Positions 18,049-26,431 are shown, counted from the first letter of the stretch. The stretch: 64,000 nucleotides of DNA from Pseudomonas nitroreducens (GCF_014204515.1 NZ_JACHLI010000023.1:59430-123429), one strand, 5' to 3'. The notes: a model not told the origin generated them from the sequence alone. Made by a program: numbers and translations.

Positions 18049-18089
18049 ATAGTAGAGAGCGCTAAAAGCGCTCTTTTGACCTGGCTCAA
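18049..18089 (-). promoter_or_regulatory. ANR/FNR-type promoter of oprG
   Basis: On the minus strand, TTGAGCCAGGTCAA (18089-18076) matches the ANR/FNR dyad TTGAT-N4-ATCAA with one mismatch per half. The -10 hexamer TACTAT is at 18054-18049. A start near 18042 would place the box centre at about -41, the class II activation position. A hairpin AGAGCGCTTTTAGCGCTCT (18075-18057) overlaps the spacer. Confidence 0.65.
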
Positions 18090-18142
18090 TAAAGCCCTCA
18101 GGCTTTGTGGGAATCCGGGGTGCGGCAAAGCGCCGCGGCCGA

Positions 18143-18676
18143 TCACTGCCCGGTGTATTCGTAGGGTTCGATGCTACTGGCCTGTATCTGGTAGCCGGCG
18201 TCGGCGAGGTCGCTTTCCACCGCCTTCACGCTCAGCCTGCCGATGATCCAGAACGGCTGGTAGAGCTCGTCCACTTTTACGCCCTTGCCGCCTCGAACAT
18301 AGACGATCTGGTTCGACGGCGGTGCTGGGACGTGGATGCAGGCACCGTAATAGGGCACCAGCAGGAAGTCGCGCACCGTCTGGCCGTCTTCCTCGACTTC
18401 CAGGGGCACGATGTAGCCCGGCATCTTCACTTCCTGGCCGTCCAGCTGCTGGACCACTGGGGCGTTGGGTATCTGCTGCTTCACTGCCGGGCCACTCTCC
18501 GAATTGAGTACATCGGAGAGCTTGGACATGTCGTGCAGCGGCACCGGCGGCGGGGGCGGCGGCGCGCCCTCGGGGATCAGCTCGGGCCAGGTCAGCTCGC
18601 GCGGCGCTGCCCAGACGGCGGCGCTGGTGAGCATCAGCAGGAGAAACAGCAGGCGGCGCATGAGGTTTTCTTTCAT
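18143..18676 (-). CDS. DUF3299 secreted protein of a metal-responsive ABC operon
   Basis: A 177-residue protein with a signal peptide (RRLLFLLLMLTSAAVWA-APR) and a DUF3299 domain: PGYIVPLEVEEDG near 86, VPYYGACIHVPAPPSNQIV near 107. The Cys-His pair in GACIH might bind metal. An in-frame ATG at 18661 would give a tighter signal peptide and cannot be excluded. It is the last of four leftward genes matching P. aeruginosa PA4063-PA4066 as I recall, an operon induced by zinc starvation. Molecular function unknown. Confidence 0.85.
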   Translation of the reverse strand: MKENLMRRLLFLLLMLTSAAVWAAPRELTWPELIPEGAPPPPPPVPLHDMSKLSDVLNSESGPAVKQQIPNAPVVQQLDGQEVKMPGYIVPLEVEEDGQTVRDFLLVPYYGACIHVPAPPSNQIVYVRGGKGVKVDELYQPFWIIGRLSVKAVESDLADAGYQIQASSIEPYEYTGQ

Positions 18677-18700
18677 TGGGCTGGCTCGCAGGGGGCTGGC

Positions 18701-19966
18701 TCAGAGACGGATCGACAGGCCATCGGCCAGGGACTGCCGATAGGCGCGCCAGGCCGGCACACAGCCGATCAGCAACGCGGCCAGGAGTATGCCGCCCAGC
18801 AGTGACCATTCATAGGCGCTGGGCAGCGCCAGGGGCAGGAAGATGCCGTAGTTCGCCTGCACGTAGGCCTGGCTGCCGGCGATGCCGGCGTAGAGCAGCC
18901 CGACGCCCAATGCCACGCCCGCCAGGGCCAGGGCGAAGGCCTCGGCCACCAGCAGGCCGAAGATGTGCCAGGGCCTTGCGCCCACCGAGCGCAGGATGGC
19001 CATTTCGCGGCGGCGTTCGTTGAGGCTGGTGAGGATCGCCGTGAGCATGCCGATCAGGCCGGTCAGCACGACGAACAGCGAGACCACGAACAGCGCTTTC
19101 TCCGCCGTGCCCATCAGCCCCCACAGCTCCTGCAGCGCCACGCCCGGCAGGATCGCCATCAGCGGCTCGCCGTCGTATTCGTTGATCTGCCGCTGCAGGG
19201 TGAAGGTCGCCACCTTGCTCTTGAGGCCCAGCAGGAAGGCGGTGATCGCCTTGGGCTGCAGGTCCATGCTGCGCGCCTGGTCCTCGCTGATGCGGTCGGC
19301 ACCACGGGCGGGGACGCCGTTCTTCCAGTCGACATGCAGCGCTTCCATACCCTGCAGCGAGATGTGCAGGGTGCGGTCCACCGGCGTGCCGGTGCGCTTG
19401 AGGATGCCAACCACGGTGAAAGGCTTGTCGTCGTGCTTGACCAGGCTGATGGTGCTGACGCCGTGGGCCAGGACGATGCTGTCACCCAGCTTGTAGTGCA
19501 GGGCCTGCGCGACTTCGGCGCCGAGCACCACGTCGAACAGGTCCTGGCCGAACGGCCGGCCCTCGGCCAGTTCCAGGGTCTGCCCGCGACCGAAGCGGTA
19601 GTGCTCGAAATAGCCGGTGTCGGTACCCATGACGCGGTAGCCGCGGTGCGAGTCGCCCAGGGAAATCGGGATCGCCCACTTCACCAGCGGGCTGTGGGTG
19701 ACCGTCTCGTAGCTTTCCCAGCGGATGTTGTTGGTGGCGTTGCCGATGCGGAACACCGAGTAGAGCAGCAGGTTCACCGAGCCCGAACGCGCGCCGACGA
19801 TCAGGTCGGTGCCGGAAATGGTGCTGGCGAAACTGGCCTTGGCCTCGGTGCGCACGCGCTCCACCGCCAGCAGCAGGCAGGCGGAGAGGGCGATGGCGAA
19901 GATCGTCAGCAGGGCGGTGAAACGGCGGTTGGACAGGCTGGCCAGTGCCAGGCGCAACAGGTACAT
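18701..19966 (-). CDS. FtsX/MacB-like ABC transporter permease
   Basis: A 421-residue permease with one N-terminal helix (about 17-37), a periplasmic domain of about 230 residues, and three C-terminal helices (about 290-315, 340-365, 385-405). This is the topology of the MacB/FtsX/LolC type VII ABC family. The cytoplasmic loop LNERRREMAILRSVGARPWHIFG is the typical coupling segment. It lies 2 nt after the stop of the upstream ATPase gene. In this operon it presumably drives a mechanotransmission task, perhaps metal-protein handling rather than direct transport; that part is inference. Confidence 0.9.
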   Translation of the reverse strand: MYLLRLALASLSNRRFTALLTIFAIALSACLLLAVERVRTEAKASFASTISGTDLIVGARSGSVNLLLYSVFRIGNATNNIRWESYETVTHSPLVKWAIPISLGDSHRGYRVMGTDTGYFEHYRFGRGQTLELAEGRPFGQDLFDVVLGAEVAQALHYKLGDSIVLAHGVSTISLVKHDDKPFTVVGILKRTGTPVDRTLHISLQGMEALHVDWKNGVPARGADRISEDQARSMDLQPKAITAFLLGLKSKVATFTLQRQINEYDGEPLMAILPGVALQELWGLMGTAEKALFVVSLFVVLTGLIGMLTAILTSLNERRREMAILRSVGARPWHIFGLLVAEAFALALAGVALGVGLLYAGIAGSQAYVQANYGIFLPLALPSAYEWSLLGGILLAALLIGCVPAWRAYRQSLADGLSIRL

Positions 19967-19968
19967 GC

Positions 19969-20676
19969 TCAGATTCCCGGAGCGCGGGCGGCGCGGTTGA
20001 GGTCGGCGAGCGAGACGCTGCGGTCGAACAGCGGCGCCAGGCTCTGGTCATGGCTGACGAACAGCAGGCTGGCTCCGGCCTCGCGGCATTCGGCGAACAG
20101 CAGCTCCAGGAAGGCCTGGCGGGCGTCGGCGTCCAGCGCCGAGGTGGGTTCGTCGGCGATCACCAGTTCCGGCTGGCCGATCAGCGCACGGGCGGCGGCT
20201 ACGCGCTGCTGCTGGCCGATGGACAGGCTGTCGGCGCGGCGTTCGATCAACGTCGCATCGCCCAGGCCCAGGTGCTTCAGCAGCGCCTCGGCGGCCTTGG
20301 CCACGCTGCCGTGGCGCAGGGTCGCGCGCTCGGCGCGGCTGCGGGAGAAATGACAGGGCAGCTCGACGTTCTCGCGCACCGAGAGAAACGGCAGCAGATT
20401 GAACTGCTGGAAGATGTAGCCGGTGTGGTCGACGCGAAAATGATCGCGGCGCGCCGACTTCATCTGTGCGATGTCCTCGCCCAGCAGCTTCACGCTGCCG
20501 CGCTGCGGGCGCTGCACGCCGCCGAGCAGGCCGAGCAGGGTGGTCTTGCCGCTGCCGGACGGGCCCTTGAGGAACAGGGTTTCGCCACGGGCCAGGGTGA
20601 AGGCGGGGATGTCCAGCAGTTCCGCCTGGCGGGGCCAGGCGAAACCGAGGTTGTCGAGTTCGAGCAGTGCGGTCAT
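19969..20676 (-). CDS. ABC transporter ATP-binding protein (LolD/MacB type)
   Basis: A 235-residue ATPase with Walker A GPSGSGKTT (about 39-47), the Q-loop in IFQQFNLLPFLSVRENVEL, the signature LSIGQQQRVAAARAL near 150 (S-I-G-Q variant of LSGGQ, common in LolD-like proteins), Walker B ELVIADEPTSALD and H-loop LLFVSHD. It pairs with the FtsX-like permease directly downstream. ATG 20676; the preceding gene ends 17 nt upstream. Confidence 0.92.
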   Translation of the reverse strand: MTALLELDNLGFAWPRQAELLDIPAFTLARGETLFLKGPSGSGKTTLLGLLGGVQRPQRGSVKLLGEDIAQMKSARRDHFRVDHTGYIFQQFNLLPFLSVRENVELPCHFSRSRAERATLRHGSVAKAAEALLKHLGLGDATLIERRADSLSIGQQQRVAAARALIGQPELVIADEPTSALDADARQAFLELLFAECREAGASLLFVSHDQSLAPLFDRSVSLADLNRAARAPGI

Positions 20677-20692
20677 TTCAACGGGTCGGGAG

Positions 20693-21274
20693 TCAGAATT
20701 TCAGGGTCGGGTTGGCAGCGGTCAATTCTGCACCTTGCTGGCCGCTTGGGCCGATCAGTTGTACCTGAATCTTCTGAGTGGCCGGGAAGCGTTTGAACAG
20801 CGGCGCGAAATCGAGGCTGGCGAGATCCTGCGGCTGGGCGCAGGTCAGCTGGTAGTGGGCGTCGATGTCGGCGTGGTGGTGGCCTTCGTGCTCGTCGTGG
20901 TCGCCGTCGGTGTGCTCGTGATCATGGTCGTCGTCGTCGGCCTTGGCCGCGTCGCCGAACAACGGGCTGGACAGCTCCACCGACTGCACGCTGCACTGGG
21001 CCGAGGCGGGCAGGTTGAGCAGTTGCAGCGGCTGCTTGAGCTGGGCCTGGACGGTGGCGACCGTGGCCTTGTCGGCCTCGCTGGTGGCGGCGTGCTCGAA
21101 GCCGACGAAGTTCATCGCCGGGCTGTCCATCTCCAGCTCCAGGGTCTTGCCATCAAGGGCGACGTTGAGCTGGGCGACGCCATGCTCGTGCTTGCCGAGG
21201 CTGCCGTGTTCATGTTCGTCGTGGGCTTGGGCGGCCAGCGGCAGCAGGGCGACAGCGAGGAGCAGGGGGCGCAT
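20693..21274 (-). CDS. ZrgA-family (DUF2796) zinc-related periplasmic protein
   Basis: A 193-residue exported protein. The signal peptide MRPLLLAVALLPLAAQA is followed at once by HDEHEHGSLGKHEHG, and a second His/Asp-rich run (DDDDHDHEHTDGDHDEHEGH) lies near residues 120-140. Both suggest periplasmic Zn(II) binding. The C-terminal half (DFAPLFKRFPATQKIQVQLIGPSGQQGAEL) is the DUF2796 core. ATG 21274 is preferred because GGAGTTTCCCC precedes it. It is the first gene of the operon with the ATPase, permease and DUF3299 genes, and a Zur-like palindrome lies just upstream. Confidence 0.9.
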   Translation of the reverse strand: MRPLLLAVALLPLAAQAHDEHEHGSLGKHEHGVAQLNVALDGKTLELEMDSPAMNFVGFEHAATSEADKATVATVQAQLKQPLQLLNLPASAQCSVQSVELSSPLFGDAAKADDDDHDHEHTDGDHDEHEGHHHADIDAHYQLTCAQPQDLASLDFAPLFKRFPATQKIQVQLIGPSGQQGAELTAANPTLKF

Positions 21275-21302
21275 GGGGAAACTCCGGACCAATGAATGAT
21301 TT

Positions 21303-21317
21303 TGTTACGTTATAACA
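21303..21317 (-). promoter_or_regulatory. Zur-like operator
   Basis: On the minus strand TGTTATAACGTAACA, an imperfect palindrome containing GTTATAAC, sits 29 nt upstream of the ZrgA-family ATG. It resembles Pseudomonas Zur sites. Together with the His-rich first gene this supports zinc-repressed expression. Confidence 0.6.
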
Positions 21318-21404
21318 GGTTGAAAATTAACGCCAGCTTAAGCCGCATTTGGCGTCGTGGCGAGGGCGTGGGAGCATGCGCGAAAGGCCGCGAGGAGAAG
21401 GGCG

Positions 21405-21761
21405 ATGCTGAGAATCAAGGGCACCATCGGCGACTGGCCGGTGGACCTCTGCGTAGAAATGGACGACGCCGACTGGGCGAAGCTGGCGCAGAACCTGCCG
21501 GCCACTGCAGTGGCGCCGGTGGCCGCTGCCACGCCTGCGCCGGTGTCCAGCGGACCGTTGGATCAGCTGTGGCTGGCCGCGCAGGACCTGTTGCGTCGCA
21601 GCGGCAGCAGCGACGGGCCGCAGCTGCTGGACGAACTGGCCGCACTGGCGGGCAGCTCGGGCGCGGCGAAGGGCTTGCTGGTGCGCCTGCGGCACAGTCC
21701 GAAGGTGAAGATCGAGGTGCGCGACGGCGTGCAGGTGTTCAACTGGGTGGCGGAGCAATAG
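21405..21761 (+). CDS. Conserved hypothetical protein
   Basis: A 118-residue soluble protein starting MLRIKGTIGDWPVDLCVEMD, with an Ala/Pro-rich linker (residues about 29-47) and a C-terminal helical part ending IEVRDGVQVFNWVAEQ. ATG 21405 follows GAGGAGAAGGGCG. It is divergent from the zinc operon, so its promoter shares the Zur-like region. I do not recognise a named domain; P. aeruginosa has an unnamed gene in the same place as I recall. Function unknown. Confidence 0.75.
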   Translation: MLRIKGTIGDWPVDLCVEMDDADWAKLAQNLPATAVAPVAAATPAPVSSGPLDQLWLAAQDLLRRSGSSDGPQLLDELAALAGSSGAAKGLLVRLRHSPKVKIEVRDGVQVFNWVAEQ

Positions 21762-21778
21762 CCCAGGGGATGCTCTGG

Positions 21779-21852
21779 TAGGGCGCATAACGCGCCAGCG
21801 CTATCCGCCGCAGGGTTTGTGGCGGATAACCTGTTCCAGGTTATGCGCCCTA
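21779..21852. repeat. Palindromic repeat pair (family D, GCGGATAAC/GTTATGCGCCCTAC)
   Basis: GTAGGGCGCATAACGCG...GGCGGATAACC...GGTTATGCGCCCTAC. Together with 21870 and 22009 it fills most of the 430-nt convergent gap 21762-22191. Confidence 0.8.
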
Positions 21853-21869
21853 CGCGATTACGGAGTCTT

Positions 21870-21939
21870 TGTAGGAGCGAGCTTGCTCGCGAATCGCCTC
21901 GCAGCGGGGCCGGGTTCGCGAGCAAGCTCGCTCCTACAG
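21870..21939. repeat. REP pair (family A)
   Basis: GTAGGAGCGAGCTTGCTCGC and its inverse GCGAGCAAGCTCGCTCCTAC with a GC-rich spacer of about 20 nt. Confidence 0.9.
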
Positions 21940-22008
21940 TCTGCTCCGGCGCATACGCGCCAGCGCCATCTGCTCTGCGGAGTCGGGTGGTTCTTCGCTC
22001 GGTTCGGC

Positions 22009-22116
22009 CCTCACCCTAACCCTCTCCCAGGGGGAGAGGGGACTGGTCGGAGCAGGGTGAGACCACGGTGCCAGTCGGACGGTCTGCCCCCTCTCCCTCA
22101 GGACCGGGTTGAGGGA
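22009..22116. repeat. Palindromic repeats (family C, two units)
   Basis: CCTCTCCCAGGGGGAGAGGG followed about 55 nt later by CCCCCTCTCCCTCAGGACCG and GGTTGAGGGAGA, flanked by CCTCACCCTAAC. Same type as 39942. Confidence 0.7.
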
Positions 22117-22160
22117 GACACCGGCACGGATCTATCCAGGCGAAGGCACTCGCCACAAAG

Positions 22161-22187
22161 AAAAAAGGGCGCCTCGCGGCGCCCTTG
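22161..22187 (-). terminator. Terminator of the thioredoxin-TPR gene
   Basis: On the minus strand AAGGGCGCC GCGA GGCGCCCTTTTTTC: a 9-bp stem followed by six T, just past the stop codon at 22192. Confidence 0.88.
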
Positions 22188-22191
22188 TCGA

Positions 22192-23061
22192 TCAATACAG
22201 CAGGTTCGCCAGCTTGCGCCGGTAGGCGATCACCAGCGGGTGGTCGTTGCCCAGCAGGTCGAACACCTGGACCAGCGTCTTGCGCGGCAGGTCTTCGCCG
22301 TAGCTGCGGTTGCGCACGAACAGCTTGAGCAGGGCGTCCAGCGCTGCCTCGTACTGCTGGCGGGCCAGTTGCTGGACGGCCAGCTGGTAGGTGGCTTCGT
22401 CGTCGTTGGCGCCGGCGGCCAGGCGGGTCTTCAGCGTGGCGGCGTCGGGCAGGTCGGCAGCCTGGCGCAGGAAGGTCAGCTGGGCCTTGGCGGCGGCCAG
22501 CGCCTGCTTGTGGTCGTCGCTCTTCACCGCATCGAGCACGGTCTCGGCTTCACCCAGCTCGCCGCGCTCGGCGAGGCAGCGGGCGTAGAGGATCAGTGCC
22601 GCGGCGTTGCTGTTGTCCTCGCCCAGCAGTGCCTTGAGTTGCGCCTCGGCTTCGGCGAAGCGGCCTTCGTTGAACGCAGCCTGCGCCAGTTCCAGCGGGT
22701 TGCCAGCGGCCGGGGCGGGCGGCTGGACGTGCTGTTCGAGCGTCTGGCGGATCGCCGATTCGGGCTGCGCACCGGCGAAACCATCCACCGGCTGGCCGTC
22801 CTTGAACAACACCACGGTGGGCAGGCTGCGGATGCCGAAGCGCATCACGATGTCCTGCTCGACGTCGCAGTTGACCTTGGCCAGCAGCAGCTCGCCCTGG
22901 TAGGACTCGGTGATCTGCGCCAGCAGCGGCATCAGCGCCTTGCAGGGCGCGCACCAGTCGGCCCAGAAGTCCACCAGGACCGGCTTGTGGAAGGAGTTCT
23001 CGATGACGACCTGATCGAAGTTGGCGATGCTGGCGTCGAAGATGTAGGGCGTATCGCTCAT
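22192..23061 (-). CDS. cnoX: Thioredoxin-TPR protein (CnoX/YbbN-like co-chaperone)
   Basis: A 289-residue protein with an N-terminal thioredoxin fold (residues about 8-110; active site WCAPC at 36-40, an intact CxxC, and cis-Pro in SLPT) and a C-terminal array of TPR-like helices (about 120-289). CnoX proteins hold unfolding or oxidised proteins and pass them to DnaK and GroEL. E. coli CnoX lacks the redox CxxC, whereas this one keeps it, so it may also reduce disulfides. ATG 23061 (MSDTPYIFDAS) is chosen over 23103 because the thioredoxin fold begins there. Confidence 0.9.
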   Translation of the reverse strand: MSDTPYIFDASIANFDQVVIENSFHKPVLVDFWADWCAPCKALMPLLAQITESYQGELLLAKVNCDVEQDIVMRFGIRSLPTVVLFKDGQPVDGFAGAQPESAIRQTLEQHVQPPAPAAGNPLELAQAAFNEGRFAEAEAQLKALLGEDNSNAAALILYARCLAERGELGEAETVLDAVKSDDHKQALAAAKAQLTFLRQAADLPDAATLKTRLAAGANDDEATYQLAVQQLARQQYEAALDALLKLFVRNRSYGEDLPRKTLVQVFDLLGNDHPLVIAYRRKLANLLY

Positions 23062-23171
23062 GGGAAATCTCGAATCGAGTGGGGCGATGAAGGTGGTTGC
23101 CACTATAAGTGGGGGCGCGCCTGGACGGAAACAACCTCACGGCTGGCACCGGGTATGAGCAGAGCGCGGAC

Positions 23172-23251
23172 GTAGGATGGGTGGAGCCTAGGCGATACCA
23201 TGCTGTCGGCGCGGCGGTCGATGGGTATCGCTGCGCTCCACGCCATCCTGC
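23172..23251. repeat. Palindromic repeat (family E)
   Basis: GTAGGATGGGTGGAGCC...GCGATACC pairs with GGGTATCGCTGCGCTCCACG. This is the second copy of the element at 4529, here between the methyltransferase and the thioredoxin-TPR gene. Confidence 0.75.
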
Positions 23252-23273
23252 GAAAAAGCGCCCTGCGAGAACG

Positions 23274-23930
23274 TCACGCGCGAATGGCGTGATACAGGCT
23301 CACATGGCGGAATTCGGCCGGCTCGGCCAGGTCCGGCCAGGTACAGCCGTCGAGAATCCCCAGGCGCTGGTACAGCGGATGGCTGAAGTCGCGGACCCGT
23401 GAATCGGCCACCAGCGCTTCGCGGCCACGGCTGAGGAATTCGTCCAGCAGCGGCAGGTTGGCGCGGTCGTAGAGCACGTCGGCGACGATGATCAGGTCGA
23501 AGCGGTCCTCTTCCTGGAAGAAGTCCGCCGAATAACTCAGCTCCACGCCGTTCAGCTCGGCGTTGGCACGGCAGGCGTCCAGCGCCAGCGGGTCGAGGTC
23601 GCAGGCCACCACTTCGGCGGCGCCGGCCTTGGCCGCGGCGATGGCGGCTATCCCTGATCCCGCGCCGAAATCCAGTACGCGCTTGCCGCGTACCCAGTCG
23701 GGCTGCTCCGCCAGCCAGTGGGCGAGTACCAGGCCGCTGGCCCAGCAGAAGCACCAGTAGGGTGGGTCTTCGAGGATGCGCCGGGTCTCGTCGGGGCTGA
23801 ATTCGCGATCCATGTTCTGCGCATCGATCAGCCACAGGCGGATGTCGGTGCCGGGCAGGGCCTCGGCGCTCAGGCGCGCGTCGCCGAGCAGCTCACCCAG
23901 GGCTTTCTGCAGGGACAGCGGTGGCGTCAC
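23274..23930 (-). CDS. Class I SAM-dependent methyltransferase (ETFB lysine methyltransferase/PrmA-like)
   Basis: A 218-residue Rossmann methyltransferase. The SAM motif VLDFGAGSGIAAIAAAKAGA lies at about 85-104, the acidic loop ACDLDPLALDACRAN follows, and the IVADVLYDRANLP strand carries the catalytic region. PPYWCFCWASGLVLAHWL upstream of motif I is typical of METTL20/PrmA-type protein lysine methyltransferases, so a protein substrate is likely. It overlaps the upstream lipoprotein gene by 4 nt (ATGA), so the two form an operon. Confidence 0.83.
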   Translation of the reverse strand: MTPPLSLQKALGELLGDARLSAEALPGTDIRLWLIDAQNMDREFSPDETRRILEDPPYWCFCWASGLVLAHWLAEQPDWVRGKRVLDFGAGSGIAAIAAAKAGAAEVVACDLDPLALDACRANAELNGVELSYSADFFQEEDRFDLIIVADVLYDRANLPLLDEFLSRGREALVADSRVRDFSHPLYQRLGILDGCTWPDLAEPAEFRHVSLYHAIRA

Positions 23931-24382
23931 GGCGCGCGCTCCAGGCGCAGTTCGCCCAGGGCGCGGTTGTCCGGCTGGGTGATGCGGATGGGCGACAGGC
24001 GCCAGGCCAACTGGCCGGACTGCGAGACGCGGCCGTGCAACTCGACGCGGGCACCGGAGGGAAAGGATTGCGGGTTGAACACCACGCGGAACGGCAGGGC
24101 CTGGCCGGTGGCGGTGAACTTCTCGCTGGAAAGCAGCTGCTGCGGACGGTCGCGCTGGTCGATCACCAGCAGCGCCAGCTCCACTTCGCTGCCCGCCGGC
24201 AGGAAGCCCTGGGCGCTGCTGAGCTGGCCGGTAAGGGCGCGCAGGTGCGCCGGCACCGGTTCGTCCAGCGCGGACGTGGCTTTCTTCGTGACGGCGACCG
24301 GCTGGGTAACCGGCGCGGGTTTCTCGCTGGCGCAGGCGGCCAGCAGCAGGGGGAGGGACAGGCAGAGCAGGCGGGCGAACAT
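23927..24382 (-). CDS. YbaY-family lipoprotein
   Basis: A 151-residue lipoprotein. The signal peptide is MFARLLCLSLPLLLA with lipobox LAAC (acylated Cys at residue 18). The mature part is a YbaY/type III secretion lipoprotein-like beta domain (LTGQLSSAQGFLPAGSEVELALLVIDQ, ending IRITQPDNRALGELRLERAP). The +2 residue Ala does not specify inner-membrane retention, so an outer-membrane location is expected. ATG 24382 is chosen because TGGAGTCCGCC precedes it. Role unknown. Confidence 0.8.
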   Translation of the reverse strand: MFARLLCLSLPLLLAACASEKPAPVTQPVAVTKKATSALDEPVPAHLRALTGQLSSAQGFLPAGSEVELALLVIDQRDRPQQLLSSEKFTATGQALPFRVVFNPQSFPSGARVELHGRVSQSGQLAWRLSPIRITQPDNRALGELRLERAP

Positions 24383-24531
24383 GGCGGACTCCATCGCGGC
24401 AGGTTCCAGGCGGGCGCCTGTATAGCCTAATGCCTGCGGCCTGTCTCGTGGGAGCGGGGTTTATTCGGCCAGACGATGCGCTACCATGAGCCTCTTACTC
24501 CTTCCTTCGACAAGACAGCCCAAGACTCGCC

Positions 24532-24996
24532 ATGCACTGTCCTTTCTGCGGCGCCCACGACACCAAAGTCATCGATTCGCGCCTGGTCGCCGAGGGCGAC
24601 CAGGTTCGCCGGCGCCGCGAGTGCCTGGCCTGCGGCGAGCGTTTCACCACCTTCGAGACCGCCGAGCTGGTGATGCCGCGGCTGATCAAGCAGGACGGCA
24701 GCCGCCAGCCCTTCGACGAGGACAAGCTGCGTGCCGGCATGCAGCGCGCGCTGGAGAAGCGCCCGGTGAGCATCGAGCGGCTGGAAGAGGCGCTGGCGCA
24801 CATCAAGCACAAGCTGCGCGCAACCGGCGAGCGCGAGATCAAGTCGCGGGTGCTGGGCGAACTGGTGATGGCCGAGCTGCAGAAGCTCGATGAAGTCGCC
24901 TACATCCGTTTCGCCTCGGTATATCGCCGCTTCCAGGACCTCAACGAGTTCCGCGAGGAAATCGAACGCCTGGCCCGCGAGCCGTCGAAAGGATGA
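24532..24996 (+). CDS. nrdR: Transcriptional repressor NrdR
   Basis: NrdR represses ribonucleotide reductase genes in response to ATP/dATP. The 154-residue protein has the N-terminal zinc ribbon CPFCGAHDTKVIDSR (Cys 3 and 6) with its second pair CLACGERFTTFE (about 31-34), then the ATP-cone domain (PRLIKQDGSRQPFDEDKLRAG). Length and sequence are canonical. The stop overlaps the ribD start by 4 nt, the nrdR-ribD pairing conserved in gammaproteobacteria. Confidence 0.97.
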   Translation: MHCPFCGAHDTKVIDSRLVAEGDQVRRRRECLACGERFTTFETAELVMPRLIKQDGSRQPFDEDKLRAGMQRALEKRPVSIERLEEALAHIKHKLRATGEREIKSRVLGELVMAELQKLDEVAYIRFASVYRRFQDLNEFREEIERLAREPSKG

Positions 24997-26093
24997 ATGA
25001 GGTGGACGAGCTGTGGATGGCCCGCGCCATCGAACTGGCGCGCAAGGGCTGGTACACCACCCATCCCAATCCCCGCGTCGGCTGCGTCATCGTCCGTGAC
25101 GGCGAGGTAGTCGGCGAAGGCTGGCACGTACGCGCCGGCGAGCCCCACGCGGAAGTCCACGCCCTGCGCCAGGCCGGCGACAAGGCCCGTGGCGCCACCG
25201 CCTACGTCACCCTGGAACCCTGCAGCCACTTCGGCCGCACGCCGCCCTGCGCCGATGCGCTGGTCGGTGCCGGCCTCGCCCGCGTGGTCGCGGCCATGCA
25301 GGACCCGAATCCGCAGGTCGCCGGCAGCGGCATGCGGCGCATCGACGAAGCCGGTATCGAGACCCGCAGCGGCGTGCTGGAGAATGAAGCCCGCGGGCTC
25401 AACGTTGGCTTCCTCAAACGCATGGAAACCGGTCTGCCCTTCGTCCGCGTCAAGCTGGCGATGAGCCTGGACGGCCGCACCGCGATGGCCAGCGGCGAGA
25501 GCCAGTGGATCACCGGCCCGGCCGCGCGCCGTGCCGTGCAGCGCCTGCGTGCGCAGTCCAGCGTAGTGCTCTCCGGCGCCGATACCGTGCTGACCGACGA
25601 CGCCCGCCTCACCGTGCGCGCGGATGAGCTGGGCCTGGATGCCGAACAAACCGAGCTGGCCTCCCAGCGCCAGCCGTTGCGCGTGCTGATCGACGGCCGC
25701 CTGCGCGTGCCGCTGACCGCCACCTTCTTCCAGGCCGGCCCGGCGCTGGTGGTGAGCACCCAGGACGATGCCAACTACGCCGTGGTCGGCCACGAGCTGC
25801 TGAATCTTGCCGGCCTCGACGGCCAGGTCGACCTCATGGCGCTGCTGGCCGAACTCGGCCGCCGTGGCGTCAATGAAGTGCTGGTGGAAGCCGGCCCGCG
25901 CCTGGCCGGCGCCTTCGCCCGCCTGGGGCTGGTGGACGAATACAGCATCTTCATGGCGCCCAAGCTGCTCGGCTCCTCCGCGCGCCCGCTGCTCGAGCTG
26001 CCGCTGGAGCGCATGAGCGAATCCCGCGAGCTGAAAATCGTCGACATCCGCGCCGTGGGTGACGACTGGCTGGTCACCGCCCGACCGCTGTGA
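24993..26093 (+). CDS. ribD: Bifunctional riboflavin deaminase/reductase RibD
   Basis: RibD deaminates diaminohydroxyribosylaminopyrimidine phosphate and reduces the ribose side chain, two steps of riboflavin synthesis. The 366-residue protein has the deaminase zinc motif HAEVHAL (about 50-56) and PCSHFGRTPPC (about 75-85), then the reductase domain from about 148 (VKLAMSLDGRTAMASGESQWITG). It is coupled to nrdR by overlap. The FMN riboswitch lies downstream of it, so ribD itself is not under that switch. Confidence 0.96.
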   Translation: MNEVDELWMARAIELARKGWYTTHPNPRVGCVIVRDGEVVGEGWHVRAGEPHAEVHALRQAGDKARGATAYVTLEPCSHFGRTPPCADALVGAGLARVVAAMQDPNPQVAGSGMRRIDEAGIETRSGVLENEARGLNVGFLKRMETGLPFVRVKLAMSLDGRTAMASGESQWITGPAARRAVQRLRAQSSVVLSGADTVLTDDARLTVRADELGLDAEQTELASQRQPLRVLIDGRLRVPLTATFFQAGPALVVSTQDDANYAVVGHELLNLAGLDGQVDLMALLAELGRRGVNEVLVEAGPRLAGAFARLGLVDEYSIFMAPKLLGSSARPLLELPLERMSESRELKIVDIRAVGDDWLVTARPL

Positions 26094-26217
26094 TGGCGCG
26101 CTGGCGCTGCGATTGCGGGCTCGCCGGCGGGTGCGCAGCGATCAATAGGAAGCTTCCGACTTGCGCCGGCCTGTGGTAAAACGCCACACGCGGTCGACGC
26201 TGTAACGACCGCGATTG

Positions 26218-26374
26218 ACGTTCTCAGGGCGGGGTGCAAGTCCCCACCGGCGGTAATGACGCGCAATGCGTCTAGCCCGCGAGCGCCTGTCCAGACCGGT
26301 TCGCCGGATGGCCAGGGTCAGCAGACCCGGTGTGATTCCGGGGCCGACGGTCATAGTCCGGATGAAGAGAGAAC
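26218..26374 (+). ncRNA. FMN riboswitch (RFN element)
   Basis: Contains the conserved 5' segment TTCTCAGGGCGGGGTGCAAG, TCCCCACCGGCGGTAATGAC, GGGTCAGCAGACCCGGTGTG, CCGACGGTCATAGTCCGGAT and the closing GAAGAGAGAAC. It precedes the riboflavin synthase gene and should lower its expression when FMN is abundant. About 160 nt separate the aptamer from ribE. Confidence 0.96.
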
Positions 26375-26431
26375 GGGATGAGCCATCGGGGCGTGCCTGC
26401 GCGCGCCCGTGAAATCCCTTCGATCGAGACG

